Part shown: one piece after another, positions 1 through 5,895 of the stretch
Layout of the letters: every line of letters starts with the position of its first letter
How positions within the stretch are numbered: position 1 is the first letter of the stretch
Source: SKVR01 sp041642035
GTDB taxonomy: Bacteria; Bacteroidota; Bacteroidia; Bacteroidales; UBA7960
Length of the DNA: 9,940 nucleotides
Assembly: GCA_041642035.1 (NCBI GenBank)
Contig: JBEPXC010000132.1
Span: 1-9,940, forward strand
Reading direction: 5' to 3'
Notes under the pieces: model-generated
What the model saw: the letters and a program-made list of their open reading frames with translations, nothing else
Database searches by the model: none
Told to the model about the DNA's origin: nothing
Made by a program: the position numbers and the translations under genes

Positions 1-263
1 AGAACAGGAACTATATCGGGTATGGCATCAACGGGCATTACGGCATACAGCAGCGCTGAAATGGCAATCGCCCTCCTGGTCCAGGGAGACCGGATGTCTT
101 TGGCCACACTCAACAGCATCAGCACCTTGTACCAGTTGCTCTTTAGGGCTCCTCTGTTCATACCTTTAATATTGCTTCTGATGGTGGCAAGATCGTGTAC
201 ATTGACCTTATTTTTAAGGTCGGAAAATAAAGACAGTGCTTTTGTATGAATAGTACTTTTCAT
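1..263 (-). CDS. DUF1232 (YkvA-type) small membrane protein, 3' end cut by window edge
   Basis: Reading the minus strand from the ATG at 263-261 gives 87 uninterrupted codons to the window edge. The protein starts MKSTIHTKALSLFSDLKNK and ends in ALLYAVMPVDAIPDIVPV. The hydrophobic stretch followed by P-x-D-x-I-P-D is the signature of the DUF1232/YkvA family, whose members are small proteins (about 100-150 residues) with one or two membrane segments and no settled function. The family normally continues with a second hydrophobic part containing a G-x-x-D-D motif, which would lie beyond the left edge, so the gene is partial. The N-terminal 60 residues are a basic, soluble-looking extension. The plus-strand open frame over the same bases is a shadow: its product resembles nothing, while this one carries a family signature. 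It is transcribed away from the TPR lipoprotein gene and shares the divergent spacer with it. Confidence 0.85.
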   Translation of the reverse strand, partial: MKSTIHTKALSLFSDLKNKVNVHDLATIRSNIKGMNRGALKSNWYKVLMLLSVAKDIRSPWTRRAIAISALLYAVMPVDAIPDIVPV

Positions 264-413
264 GATTTTGCATAGTTAAGGATTAAATTCTAATTTCCCT
301 CCATTTCAATAACTGACATTAGGTCAAAATATTATTCTCCAAAAGAACATTTTTTCATCACCACGTCAGGCAAGCTGAGCAGAGGTAATCTCTTGATGAT
401 GGGTACATTAACA

Positions 414-421
414 TATCTTTG
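414..421 (+). promoter_or_regulatory. Bacteroidota-type -7 promoter element (upstream copy)
   Basis: The bases TATCTTTG match the Bacteroidota -7 consensus TAnnTTTG. A partial -33 element, TTG at 393-395, lies 18 bases upstream, close to the usual 19-21 spacing. It faces the TPR lipoprotein gene about 190 bases downstream. It could be a second, distal promoter or could drive an unannotated leader RNA. Confidence 0.4.
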
Positions 422-466
422 CTGTACAGTCAACACCATCAGGGTTATAGAGTTAAAGGAATCGCT

Positions 467-474
467 TATCTTTG
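467..474 (+). promoter_or_regulatory. Bacteroidota-type -7 promoter element for TPR lipoprotein gene
   Basis: This is a second exact TATCTTTG, followed by CA, 53 bases after the first. The -33 position has only a weak GTTA near 444-447. Transcription starting about 7 bases downstream would give a 5' leader of roughly 125-130 bases before the lipoprotein ATG at 610. The match to the -7 consensus is exact, and an identical element occurs upstream of the DUF3078 gene in this window. Confidence 0.5.
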
Positions 475-609
475 CATGGAATTTTTCCGTACTAAAAAGA
501 CAATGATTGCAGGTCGATATCGTTGATTAAAGTAGGAGGTTCTTATTTGTTGAGCCAAATGAACCCGTTGTATATAAGGAGCTGAACAAATATAAACAGA
601 AAGCACAAT

Positions 610-1776
610 ATGAAGAAACTGATTTTTTTACTAATCATACTCTCCGGGTGTAGCGTTTTTACCCCTTTACAAAAAAGCAATCTTATAGCCGTTTTTCATT
701 TGATTGAGAATTCAAATTATGAGGATGCCAAGATCGTTATAGAGGAGATGACCAACGATAAGGAGATGTCGAAATGGGCAAGAACCTGGTACGCCAGGGG
801 CGTTTTGGCCCAAACTGCTTATGTAGAAGGAAAGCAAAAAAACGACAAGAAAAAATACGAGCTATATCCCGATCAGCTGCAGGTTGCTTTTGATTCTTTT
901 GAGAAAGCCCGTTCTTTAGATCCGGGCGAACGCATGGCCAGGCAACTTGCACCCAAATATGTTCTGTTGGCCAACGATTTCAAAAAACAAGGCGAAAAGT
1001 TTTTCAAAAAAGAGCAATACGCTGAAGCCCTGCATGCTTTTGAACAAGCCCTGCAAATTACCCGCAGCCCCATCCTGGCTGTTCAAACAGATAAAAACCT
1101 TATCTACAATACAGCAATAGCTGCATACGAAAGTGAAAACTGGCCTAAAGCCATAGAGCACCTCAACACCCTGGATGAATACAGTTTTTCTACCAATGTT
1201 TCGCATCTGCTCTACACCATACATCTGGAGCAGAAAGACACCCTTTCAGCTGAAGACGTATTGATTGCAGGTATTGAAAAATATGACCACCACGAAGATC
1301 TGGTTGTATTGTTTGCTGATATGCTCTACAACAGGAATGACATTGAGCAGGCAGCCGCTGTGCTCGACAGTGCAGAGGCCAAAAATCCCAGTCAGTATAT
1401 ATTCCCTTATACCAAGGGTTTGATATTTCAAAAAGAAGAGCAATACCACAGGGCCATTGCAGCTTACCAAAAAGCCATAGATCTGGCTCCGGACGAGTTG
1501 ATGAGCTACGTGAATATTGCCACATGCTACTTCAATATGGGCGTAGAAATAGAAGAGAGTGCACGTACCCTTAATGACAACCGACGGGTCATGGAAGAAA
1601 AATCCAAATCAACGGCAGCATTCGAATCGGCGGTAAAATGGCTGGATAAAGCGTATGATAAAAACCCCGAGAATCAACGGGTTATTGTAAAAATGTATCA
1701 GCTCTACAAGATTATGAGTATAAATGACAAAGCCAATGAGCTTAGCCGTAAGATAAGTTTTTACTCTACAAATTAA
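610..1776 (+). CDS. TPR-repeat lipoprotein
   Basis: This 388-residue protein begins MKKLIFLLIILSGCS, a lipoprotein signal peptide with lipobox L-S-G-C and the lipidated cysteine at residue 14, so it should be anchored in the envelope, probably the outer membrane facing the periplasm. The mature part is almost all helical. The clearest tetratricopeptide repeats are at residues 122-155 (A-N-D-F-K-K-Q-G...Y-A-E-A-L-H-A-F-E-Q-A-L), 264-297 (Y-T-K-G...Y-H-R-A-I-A-A-Y-Q-K-A-I-D-L-A-P) and about 333-353. Degenerate repeats lie around 30-60, 90-105, 165-190 and 235-260. TPR arrays bind partner proteins; the partner cannot be told from here. The start is chosen because it places the signal peptide at the N-terminus. 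No Shine-Dalgarno is apparent, as usual in this phylum. The stop overlaps the convergent DUF3078 gene. The specific role is unknown. Confidence 0.9.
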   Translation: MKKLIFLLIILSGCSVFTPLQKSNLIAVFHLIENSNYEDAKIVIEEMTNDKEMSKWARTWYARGVLAQTAYVEGKQKNDKKKYELYPDQLQVAFDSFEKARSLDPGERMARQLAPKYVLLANDFKKQGEKFFKKEQYAEALHAFEQALQITRSPILAVQTDKNLIYNTAIAAYESENWPKAIEHLNTLDEYSFSTNVSHLLYTIHLEQKDTLSAEDVLIAGIEKYDHHEDLVVLFADMLYNRNDIEQAAAVLDSAEAKNPSQYIFPYTKGLIFQKEEQYHRAIAAYQKAIDLAPDELMSYVNIATCYFNMGVEIEESARTLNDNRRVMEEKSKSTAAFESAVKWLDKAYDKNPENQRVIVKMYQLYKIMSINDKANELSRKISFYSTN

Positions 1777-3646
1777 ACGAGAGCGTTAAGCCCAGCAGTT
1801 GCTTAAACTGCATTTTAGCAACCCTTTTCTCACTACCTTCCACCTCGAAGCGAATGTCGTCGTCATAGATCATATGAAGGTTCAGCTTAATGATGAAGTA
1901 CCAGCTTATTTGCTTATCGATGCTGATCTCCCAATCGATATCTACATTCTCCGGCTTTTCCAGGTAACCCGAGAACAGACGCATGGAGTTGGATATATTC
2001 ATCCCGTCCAATATCGAAACGCTGTTTTTGATTAAAAGCTGCCCCCCCATTTCCTGCCTGCTTTTCTGATCACGATCTATACCATGTAAAGTTTGATTGA
2101 TATTGGCGGTGTCTAAAACAAAAGTAGCTTTATACGACAAGGGTGAAAAGTTGAGCAGTGTTTTTTTAAACGGCTTGTATTCAACCCCCACCCCAATGGT
2201 AAAAGTACCGGGATTAAGAAACCTGGAGACAGGAATCGAGTCGTTGGGGTATTTGTACCCCTTGGCTATCTGGGTTTTAAAATAAAAAACGGTACTAAAA
2301 TCGATCTTCTCTCTCAGCACTTTATTATATTGTGAATTAAATTCAAGCATATCGGTATTGGTTCTAAAACCATTCTCCTTGGTGACTATGGTTCCATACC
2401 TGAGGCGGCCATTGTTGTTCCATTTGCTTTTATATTCCTTGTTGATATAATCGGCTCCTCCCTTGATGTCAAGCATGCTCGACATAGAGTTCTCGCCCCC
2501 TTTCGACCAGTTTGAAAAGGAGTTCTGGTTGAGAATAAAGGCTGTTGATAATCCATAATCCCAGTATACCGGGATTTCCTTGAGTGGTTCGAGGCTTACC
2601 AGGGTTCGCTGTGGCCTTAGGGTAATGATGGGGATATCATCTGCGCTTTGTTTTTCTTTCCGTTCAAGATTGATGTTGTCTTCCAAAAGTAAGGTTACAT
2701 CATACTTTGACGGATTACCCACCCATATGGTTATAGAGTCATTGGCATTGTTTTTTACCCAAACCCGCGACATGTCATCCGGTTTCGAGGAGAGCCAGAA
2801 TGGTGTTTTATGTCCATCAATGTTGTTGATATAAACCAATATGGAATCGCGTTCCCGGGTATATGCCAACAGGGTTTCGACGGCCGATTTAAGTGAATCG
2901 GTCACATTGGGGTTGGGCACTATAAAAAACGGAGACTCTTCATTAGCGATCAAAAGATGGTGTCGTTGCGATATAATAACCATCGACGAATCGGCCGGAA
3001 ACCACACCCATCGGTCGCGCGCCCGTGGAACGACAGGAGGAATGATCCTCTCCTCAATCACCTGGTGCATGACTATTTCTTTTGATGCCAGAAAAACAGA
3101 GTCGATAACTACTCTTGTAATGGTGTCGGGCACTTGCGCCAACGTATCCTGCTGCATTTCCAACTGTGCCACTGTATCGGTGATGGCAAAAGCAGAATTG
3201 TCTTCTTTCGGTGGCATTACCAGGGTCTTTTCAATAATAAAAGGTTCCTGCTCCAAAGCCACCGTATCGACTATAAAGGTATCGTTGTTGAGCCATTTTA
3301 TGGGAAGGGTATCGTTGTGGGTAAGCTGTGTAAGGGTTAGCTGAACAGAATCGTACTCAAAGGTGGCCAGTCGGCTTCTCACACTGTCAAAGGGTTCGGC
3401 GTACTGGTTTACCAGCCGTTGCAGGGAGAGCTTCATGGTGTCGCCTGTGGGGCGCCACAAACTATCTTTTTCCAAGAGGCTATTGATATATTCGGACGCT
3501 GATGAGGAGGAAAAAATAACCGGAGGTAAAACAAGGGAATCAATTTCAGCTACAACCTCCTCTTCTACTTCAACATGTTGAGCAAATAAGACATTTGCAT
3601 TGATAATTCCGAAAGACAGGAGGATGATCAACAGAAAGCTGCGCAT
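1766..3646 (-). CDS. DUF3078 outer-membrane protein with long N-terminal periplasmic region
   Basis: I prefer the ATG at 3646 (626 residues) over the in-frame GTG at 3679, because it puts the signal peptide MRSFLLIILLSFGIINANVL..FAQ at the N-terminus. From about residue 360 to the end lies a DUF3078 domain, recognisable by W-D-Y-G-L, then N-Q-N-S-F-S-N-W-S-K-G-G-E-N-S, then alternating beta strands with Y-x-Y-K-P and F-Y-F-K-T-Q. It ends L-T-L-S-F-N-L, an outer-membrane-barrel-like C-terminus. DUF3078 proteins are Bacteroidota proteins predicted to form an outer-membrane barrel; substrate and role are unknown. About 340 residues come before the domain: an acidic, Val/Thr/Asp-rich low-complexity part (to about 210) and a compact-looking segment (about 210-355) containing R-V-W-V-K-N-N-A-N-D-S-I-T-I-W-V-G-N-P-S-K-Y. 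It is divergent from nothing close by and has its own promoter-like element; its 3' end overlaps the TPR lipoprotein gene. Confidence 0.88.
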   Translation of the reverse strand: MRSFLLIILLSFGIINANVLFAQHVEVEEEVVAEIDSLVLPPVIFSSSSASEYINSLLEKDSLWRPTGDTMKLSLQRLVNQYAEPFDSVRSRLATFEYDSVQLTLTQLTHNDTLPIKWLNNDTFIVDTVALEQEPFIIEKTLVMPPKEDNSAFAITDTVAQLEMQQDTLAQVPDTITRVVIDSVFLASKEIVMHQVIEERIIPPVVPRARDRWVWFPADSSMVIISQRHHLLIANEESPFFIVPNPNVTDSLKSAVETLLAYTRERDSILVYINNIDGHKTPFWLSSKPDDMSRVWVKNNANDSITIWVGNPSKYDVTLLLEDNINLERKEKQSADDIPIITLRPQRTLVSLEPLKEIPVYWDYGLSTAFILNQNSFSNWSKGGENSMSSMLDIKGGADYINKEYKSKWNNNGRLRYGTIVTKENGFRTNTDMLEFNSQYNKVLREKIDFSTVFYFKTQIAKGYKYPNDSIPVSRFLNPGTFTIGVGVEYKPFKKTLLNFSPLSYKATFVLDTANINQTLHGIDRDQKSRQEMGGQLLIKNSVSILDGMNISNSMRLFSGYLEKPENVDIDWEISIDKQISWYFIIKLNLHMIYDDDIRFEVEGSEKRVAKMQFKQLLGLTLSFNL

Positions 3647-3717
3647 AGAAATGGATTTGAATTGAACACGTATGGGCACGACAAAAAATAAAAGTTATAG
3701 AATAACGGAAAACGGTG

Positions 3718-3725
3718 CAAAGATA
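3718..3725 (-). promoter_or_regulatory. Bacteroidota-type -7 promoter element for the DUF3078 gene
   Basis: On the minus strand these bases read TATCTTTG followed by C, an exact TAnnTTTG match identical to the elements at 414 and 467. The -33 region on the minus strand is T-rich (around 3742-3748) without a clear TTG. Transcription would begin near 3711, giving a leader of about 65 bases before the ATG at 3646. This position also argues for the ATG over the upstream GTG at 3679, although both lie downstream of it. Confidence 0.55.
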
Positions 3726-3776
3726 TTTCTTTTATCGGCCCGAAAAAAGTAATCCGGATGTAGGTCAGGAGGATAA

Positions 3777-4253
3777 CTACAGTTTTTTGATCATCCAGAT
3801 ATCGCAGGTGGGGTGCTCAGAATCGCCCATGGGTTGACTGAGCTTGCTGAAGCCTTGTTTCTCATACATAGCAATGGCTTTCGAAAAATGAGGCAGGCTC
3901 TCCAGGTAAATACTTTTATAGCCAAAGGCTGCTGCAGAGGAGATGGATTGTTCCAGCAGCTTACGGCCAATACCTTTACCGCGGGCTGGTGCCGACAGAT
4001 AAAATTTCACCAGTTCTGCCATGCCTGGTTCAAGTCCGTCGGTGGGATATATTCCGCAGCACCCATAAATTTGTTCCTTTTCTTCAGCGACCCACAAAAC
4101 AGACCTCTCTCTTTCAAACAGGGCATACAAATCATCGGTGGTGGGGTCGGAGTAGACCGTGCCATGCCGGGGGGCATTATGCTCTATAAATACCTCCCTG
4201 ATCATAGTGGCCAGGGCCAGATTATCGGATGGTTTAATTTTTCTGATGTTCAT
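3777..4253 (-). CDS. GNAT-family N-acetyltransferase
   Basis: This 158-residue protein is a normal-length single-domain GNAT enzyme, which transfers an acetyl group from acetyl-CoA to an amine. It begins M-N-I-R-K-I-K-P-S-D, the typical first strand and loop. The acetyl-CoA pyrophosphate-binding motif follows strand 4 (L-V-K-F-Y-L, residues 81-86) as R-G-K-G-I-G at 91-96, running into helix 3 (R-K-L-L-E-Q). Motif B is A-I-A-M-Y-E-K-Q-G-F at 126-135, with the tyrosine that usually serves as general acid. Other conserved-looking features are E-x-x-x-I-Y-G-C-C-G at 58-67 and L-E-S-L-P at 117-121. Residues 20-50 are the variable acceptor-binding part and do not identify the substrate, which could be a small molecule or a protein N-terminus. 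It lies between the DUF3078 and prenyltransferase genes on the same strand, but gaps of 130 and 307 bases and separate promoter-like elements argue against one operon. Confidence 0.92.
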   Translation of the reverse strand: MNIRKIKPSDNLALATMIREVFIEHNAPRHGTVYSDPTTDDLYALFERERSVLWVAEEKEQIYGCCGIYPTDGLEPGMAELVKFYLSAPARGKGIGRKLLEQSISSAAAFGYKSIYLESLPHFSKAIAMYEKQGFSKLSQPMGDSEHPTCDIWMIKKL

Positions 4254-4283
4254 GATAGAATGTTGCAGGGGTTAAAATGGGTG

Positions 4284-4291
4284 CTAAGATA
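4284..4291 (-). promoter_or_regulatory. Likely -7 promoter element for GNAT gene
   Basis: On the minus strand the bases read TATCTTAG followed by C, one base off TAnnTTTG. Transcription would begin near 4277, about 24 bases before the GNAT start at 4253, a good distance. No clear TTTG is seen at the -33 position. Confidence 0.4.
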
Positions 4292-4326
4292 CGGAATTTT
4301 GGTGTGCTGTTTGTTTGTAGCATTGG

Positions 4327-4349
4327 GGGACACTAGGGACCCTTGGGAC
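4327..4349. repeat. Three GGGAC motifs at 9-base spacing
   Basis: GGGAC occurs at 4327-4331, 4336-4340 and 4345-4349, exactly 9 bases apart, separated by four variable bases each. A related, less regular set of GGG motifs lies at 6639-6669. The pattern looks like a degenerate short tandem repeat; no function is apparent. Confidence 0.45.
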
Positions 4350-4394
4350 CAGAATTGACTTTTTGGTTGGTGCTGGTTTAGTGTTGGGTTACTT

Positions 4395-4419
4395 AAAATC
4401 TGATGTTTTGCCAGATTTT
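4395..4419 (-). terminator. Possible hairpin terminator downstream of the prenyltransferase gene
   Basis: AAAATCTG at 4395-4402 and CAGATTTT at 4412-4419 form a perfect 8-base-pair inverted repeat with a 9-base loop. It lies 142 bases beyond the prenyltransferase stop on the minus strand. The stem is AT-rich and the T run is part of the stem, so it is a weak terminator candidate. On the plus strand it is followed by GTTTTAAG, so a bidirectional role is also possible. Confidence 0.3.
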
Positions 4420-4522
4420 GTTTTAAGCATGCAGGGACCGCTGAGCATTTCTGAAGGGTTGATAGTCACCTGATGCCCGTCACGCTCCCAATCAAATCTG
4501 TGTGCCATGCCCACACCACTCG

Positions 4523-4559
4523 TTAAACCTTAAACTCTATAAACCTTAAACCTTAAACT
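4523..4559 (-). repeat. Degenerate 7-base tandem repeat after the prenyltransferase stop
   Basis: On the minus strand the run reads as units AGTTTAA, GGTTTAA, GGTTTAT, a two-base interruption, then AGTTTAA and GGTTTAA: five heptamers in 37 bases. It begins one base beyond the stop codon at 4561-4563. Read along the preceding gene it fits the same loose RGYTDRA pattern as the larger array at 6529-6633. It has no hairpin potential of note. Confidence 0.7.
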
Positions 4560-4560
4560 T

Positions 4561-5487
4561 TTAGCTTAGCAGGTAAACAAGAAACGCCACAATAAGGAAA
4601 AAGGAAAACCCAATGTGGGTAAGCACGGTAAATTTAGCTCCTGTCTTTAGCTGATGTGCGTCGTGATGGTGCTTGAAAATGATGGTGGCGGCTTTTGGAA
4701 ATATCAGCAGATAAGGAATGATGGGCAGCAGAAATACCCAGCTGCTTCCCGGATAGGAGGCAAACAGCATCATCATATTGGTTACAATGGCCAGCTGTAC
4801 AACAATATAAAGCACAGATGTAAACCGGGTGCCCATTCTCGATGCGACCCCATGCTTACCTCCGGCACGATCGGCATCCAGGTCGATCATCTGCCCGGCA
4901 AGTAAAATAGATAAGGTGCTCAATCCGGTGGCCGGCATAAGCATGATTACCAGGGGATGAAAAGATAACCCCTGCCCCACTGCAGCCAGCAGCACAGCCA
5001 TGGGACCAAAGGCAAACCAGACAAAGAATTCACCCCATCCCCGATAGGCCAGCTTTACAGGTGGTGCGGTATAATATTTACTGAAAAACGCAGACATCAG
5101 AAAAAGTATCCAAAGCAACAGCCTTAGATGGGGTGCAATCAGAAAGGTGAGGGCAATAGTCCCTGCCAGGGCGAGCAGCAATCCGGCCCTGGCCAGCAAA
5201 AACATCTTGCCCATCAGGGCAGGATTGTCGAGCAGCACACCCGAGCCTCCGCTATTTTCGTTGCGGTGCACGTTTACCTTATCCGTTCCCTGGATGGTGT
5301 CGTATATGTCGTTGTAAACATTGGTGGCAACATGCAAACCTATCCCAATAAGCAGAACAAGGACAAATTGAATAATGTCAAGTTGACCGTTAATACTTAC
5401 AGCCAGCAGAGTGCCTGCTACAATAGGTGCTATAATGGAGCTCAGAAAAGGAGCTCTTATCATTTTGGCTATACCGGGATCTTGCAT
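4561..5487 (-). CDS. UbiA-superfamily prenyltransferase, MenA-like
   Basis: This 308-residue integral membrane protein has about eight or nine hydrophobic segments and both aspartate-rich motifs of the UbiA family. The first is N-x-x-N-D-x-x-D at residues 56-63 with a further Asp at 69; the second is D-L-D-A-D-R-A-G-G-K at 202-211. These bind the Mg-diphosphate of the polyprenyl donor. Between them is Y-T-A-P-P-V-K-L-A-Y-R-G-W-G-E at 139-153, typical of the MenA branch, as is G-G-S-G at 80-83. The most likely reaction is prenylation of 1,4-dihydroxy-2-naphthoate at the inner membrane in menaquinone synthesis, menaquinone being the usual quinone of this phylum. No other men genes are in the window, so the substrate is inferred and another aromatic acceptor remains possible. 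The length is normal for the family. The ATG at 5487 is the only start near the first helix. Two GTTAAC sites lie just upstream. Confidence 0.85.
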   Translation of the reverse strand: MQDPGIAKMIRAPFLSSIIAPIVAGTLLAVSINGQLDIIQFVLVLLIGIGLHVATNVYNDIYDTIQGTDKVNVHRNENSGGSGVLLDNPALMGKMFLLARAGLLLALAGTIALTFLIAPHLRLLLWILFLMSAFFSKYYTAPPVKLAYRGWGEFFVWFAFGPMAVLLAAVGQGLSFHPLVIMLMPATGLSTLSILLAGQMIDLDADRAGGKHGVASRMGTRFTSVLYIVVQLAIVTNMMMLFASYPGSSWVFLLPIIPYLLIFPKAATIIFKHHHDAHQLKTGAKFTVLTHIGFSFFLIVAFLVYLLS

Positions 5488-5503
5488 ATATTATTTTTTT
5501 TAA

Positions 5504-5529
5504 GTTAACACATCATAACAACAGTTAAC
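5504..5529. promoter_or_regulatory. Pair of GTTAAC palindromes 20 bases apart upstream of the prenyltransferase
   Basis: The palindrome GTTAAC occurs at 5504-5509 and again at 5524-5529, where it is part of the longer palindrome AGTTAACT. The offset is exactly 20 bases, close to two helical turns, and the pair lies 17-42 bases upstream of the prenyltransferase ATG. This could be a dimeric regulator site, but in AT-rich DNA chance is a real alternative. Confidence 0.25.
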
Positions 5530-5840
5530 TAAAGCGTTTGTTCTATATAAATCCAGAAAACACATTATATTACCTTTTAAGGGCGCAATAATTATCTGTC
5601 AATCTACCCAACTGTGAATCTTTTCCACAGTATTCAGCACTAAGGTTATGCTAAATAAATTATAAAAACAAACTATTTGCCTTTTACATTACTGTTTATC
5701 AACCCATTAAATCCTCATAAGACAAGTCAACTCTCATTTCGGTATTCTGATTGCATTACTTCCTTGTTAACCTGGCATTTTAAAAGAAATAAGACTATGC
5801 TAAAGCAACAAAATTATTAACCAATTGAAATTTCTCTTAG

Positions 5841-5866
5841 TCATAAAGCTTCTGGAGACTTTATGA
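5841..5866 (+). promoter_or_regulatory. Hairpin in the leader of the beta-barrel gene
   Basis: TCATAAAG (5841-5848) and CTTTATGA (5859-5866) are perfect inverted copies with a 10-base loop. The repeat ends 29 bases before the preferred start at 5896 and includes the upstream in-frame ATG at 5863 inside its right arm. It may be an RNA hairpin or a DNA operator. Confidence 0.35.
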
Positions 5867-5895
5867 GGGGAATTCAATCAAAATCAGCTATCGTT

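Larger units (their letters stand above)
264..609. other. Divergent intergenic region without a convincing gene
   Basis: This AT-rich spacer of 346 bases separates the divergently transcribed DUF1232 and TPR lipoprotein genes. It holds two TATCTTTG promoter-like elements facing the lipoprotein gene (414-421 and 467-474). A 16-codon frame starts at the ATG at 477. A strong AGGAGGT at 534-540 sits upstream of a 12-codon frame starting TTG at 550 and ending in TGA at 583-585. Neither short frame has a recognisable product. A slightly longer frame from 531 to about 650 runs through the lipoprotein start but has no start codon. I treat the region as regulatory or untranslated leader. Confidence 0.6.
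4254..4560. other. Intergenic region with short repeats and a hairpin
   Basis: These 307 bases between the GNAT and prenyltransferase genes hold no convincing gene. A plus-strand open frame that continues from the GNAT antisense frame ends here and looks like a shadow. The region carries a promoter-like element for the GNAT gene (4284-4291), three GGGAC motifs 9 bases apart (4327-4349), an inverted repeat (4395-4419) and a run of 7-base repeats next to the prenyltransferase stop (4523-4559). Confidence 0.6.
5488..5895. other. Divergent AT-rich intergenic region
   Basis: About 400 bases separate the divergent prenyltransferase and beta-barrel genes. I see no coding frame. The region contains three GTTAAC motifs (5504-5509, 5524-5529, 5766-5771), an inverted repeat ACTGTG/CACAGT at 5611-5631, and an 8-base-pair inverted repeat at 5841-5866 in the presumed leader of the beta-barrel gene. 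I could not identify a clear TAnnTTTG element facing either gene. Confidence 0.55.

Noticed and set aside
22..249. Plus-strand 75-codon frame at the left edge
   Set aside because: It is the antisense of the DUF1232 gene, which carries a recognisable family signature; the plus-strand product resembles nothing.
531..650. Possible remnant gene running into the lipoprotein start
   Set aside because: The frame reads plausibly (F-V-E-P-N-E-P-V-V-Y-K-E-L-N-K-Y) but has no start codon, is preceded by a stop at 528 and overlaps the lipoprotein signal peptide; too little to call a pseudogene.
2841..3344. Plus-strand 167-codon frame inside the DUF3078 gene
   Set aside because: It lies opposite the low-complexity N-terminal part of a secreted protein with a good signal peptide, has a serine/threonine/isoleucine-rich product without domains, and is best explained as a shadow.
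3813..4358. Plus-strand 181-codon frame opposite the GNAT gene
   Set aside because: The GNAT reading has all the acetyl-CoA motifs; this frame is its antisense continuing into the spacer.
5611..5631. ACTGTG/CACAGT inverted repeat as a terminator or operator
   Set aside because: The stem is only 6 pairs, has no T tail and lies in the middle of an AT-rich divergent spacer; chance is likely.
5488..5862. Possible replication origin
   Set aside because: The spacer is AT-rich and has one DnaA-box-like TTTTCCACA (5621-5629), but there is no cluster of boxes, and neither dnaA nor dnaN is nearby; dnaG is not an origin marker.
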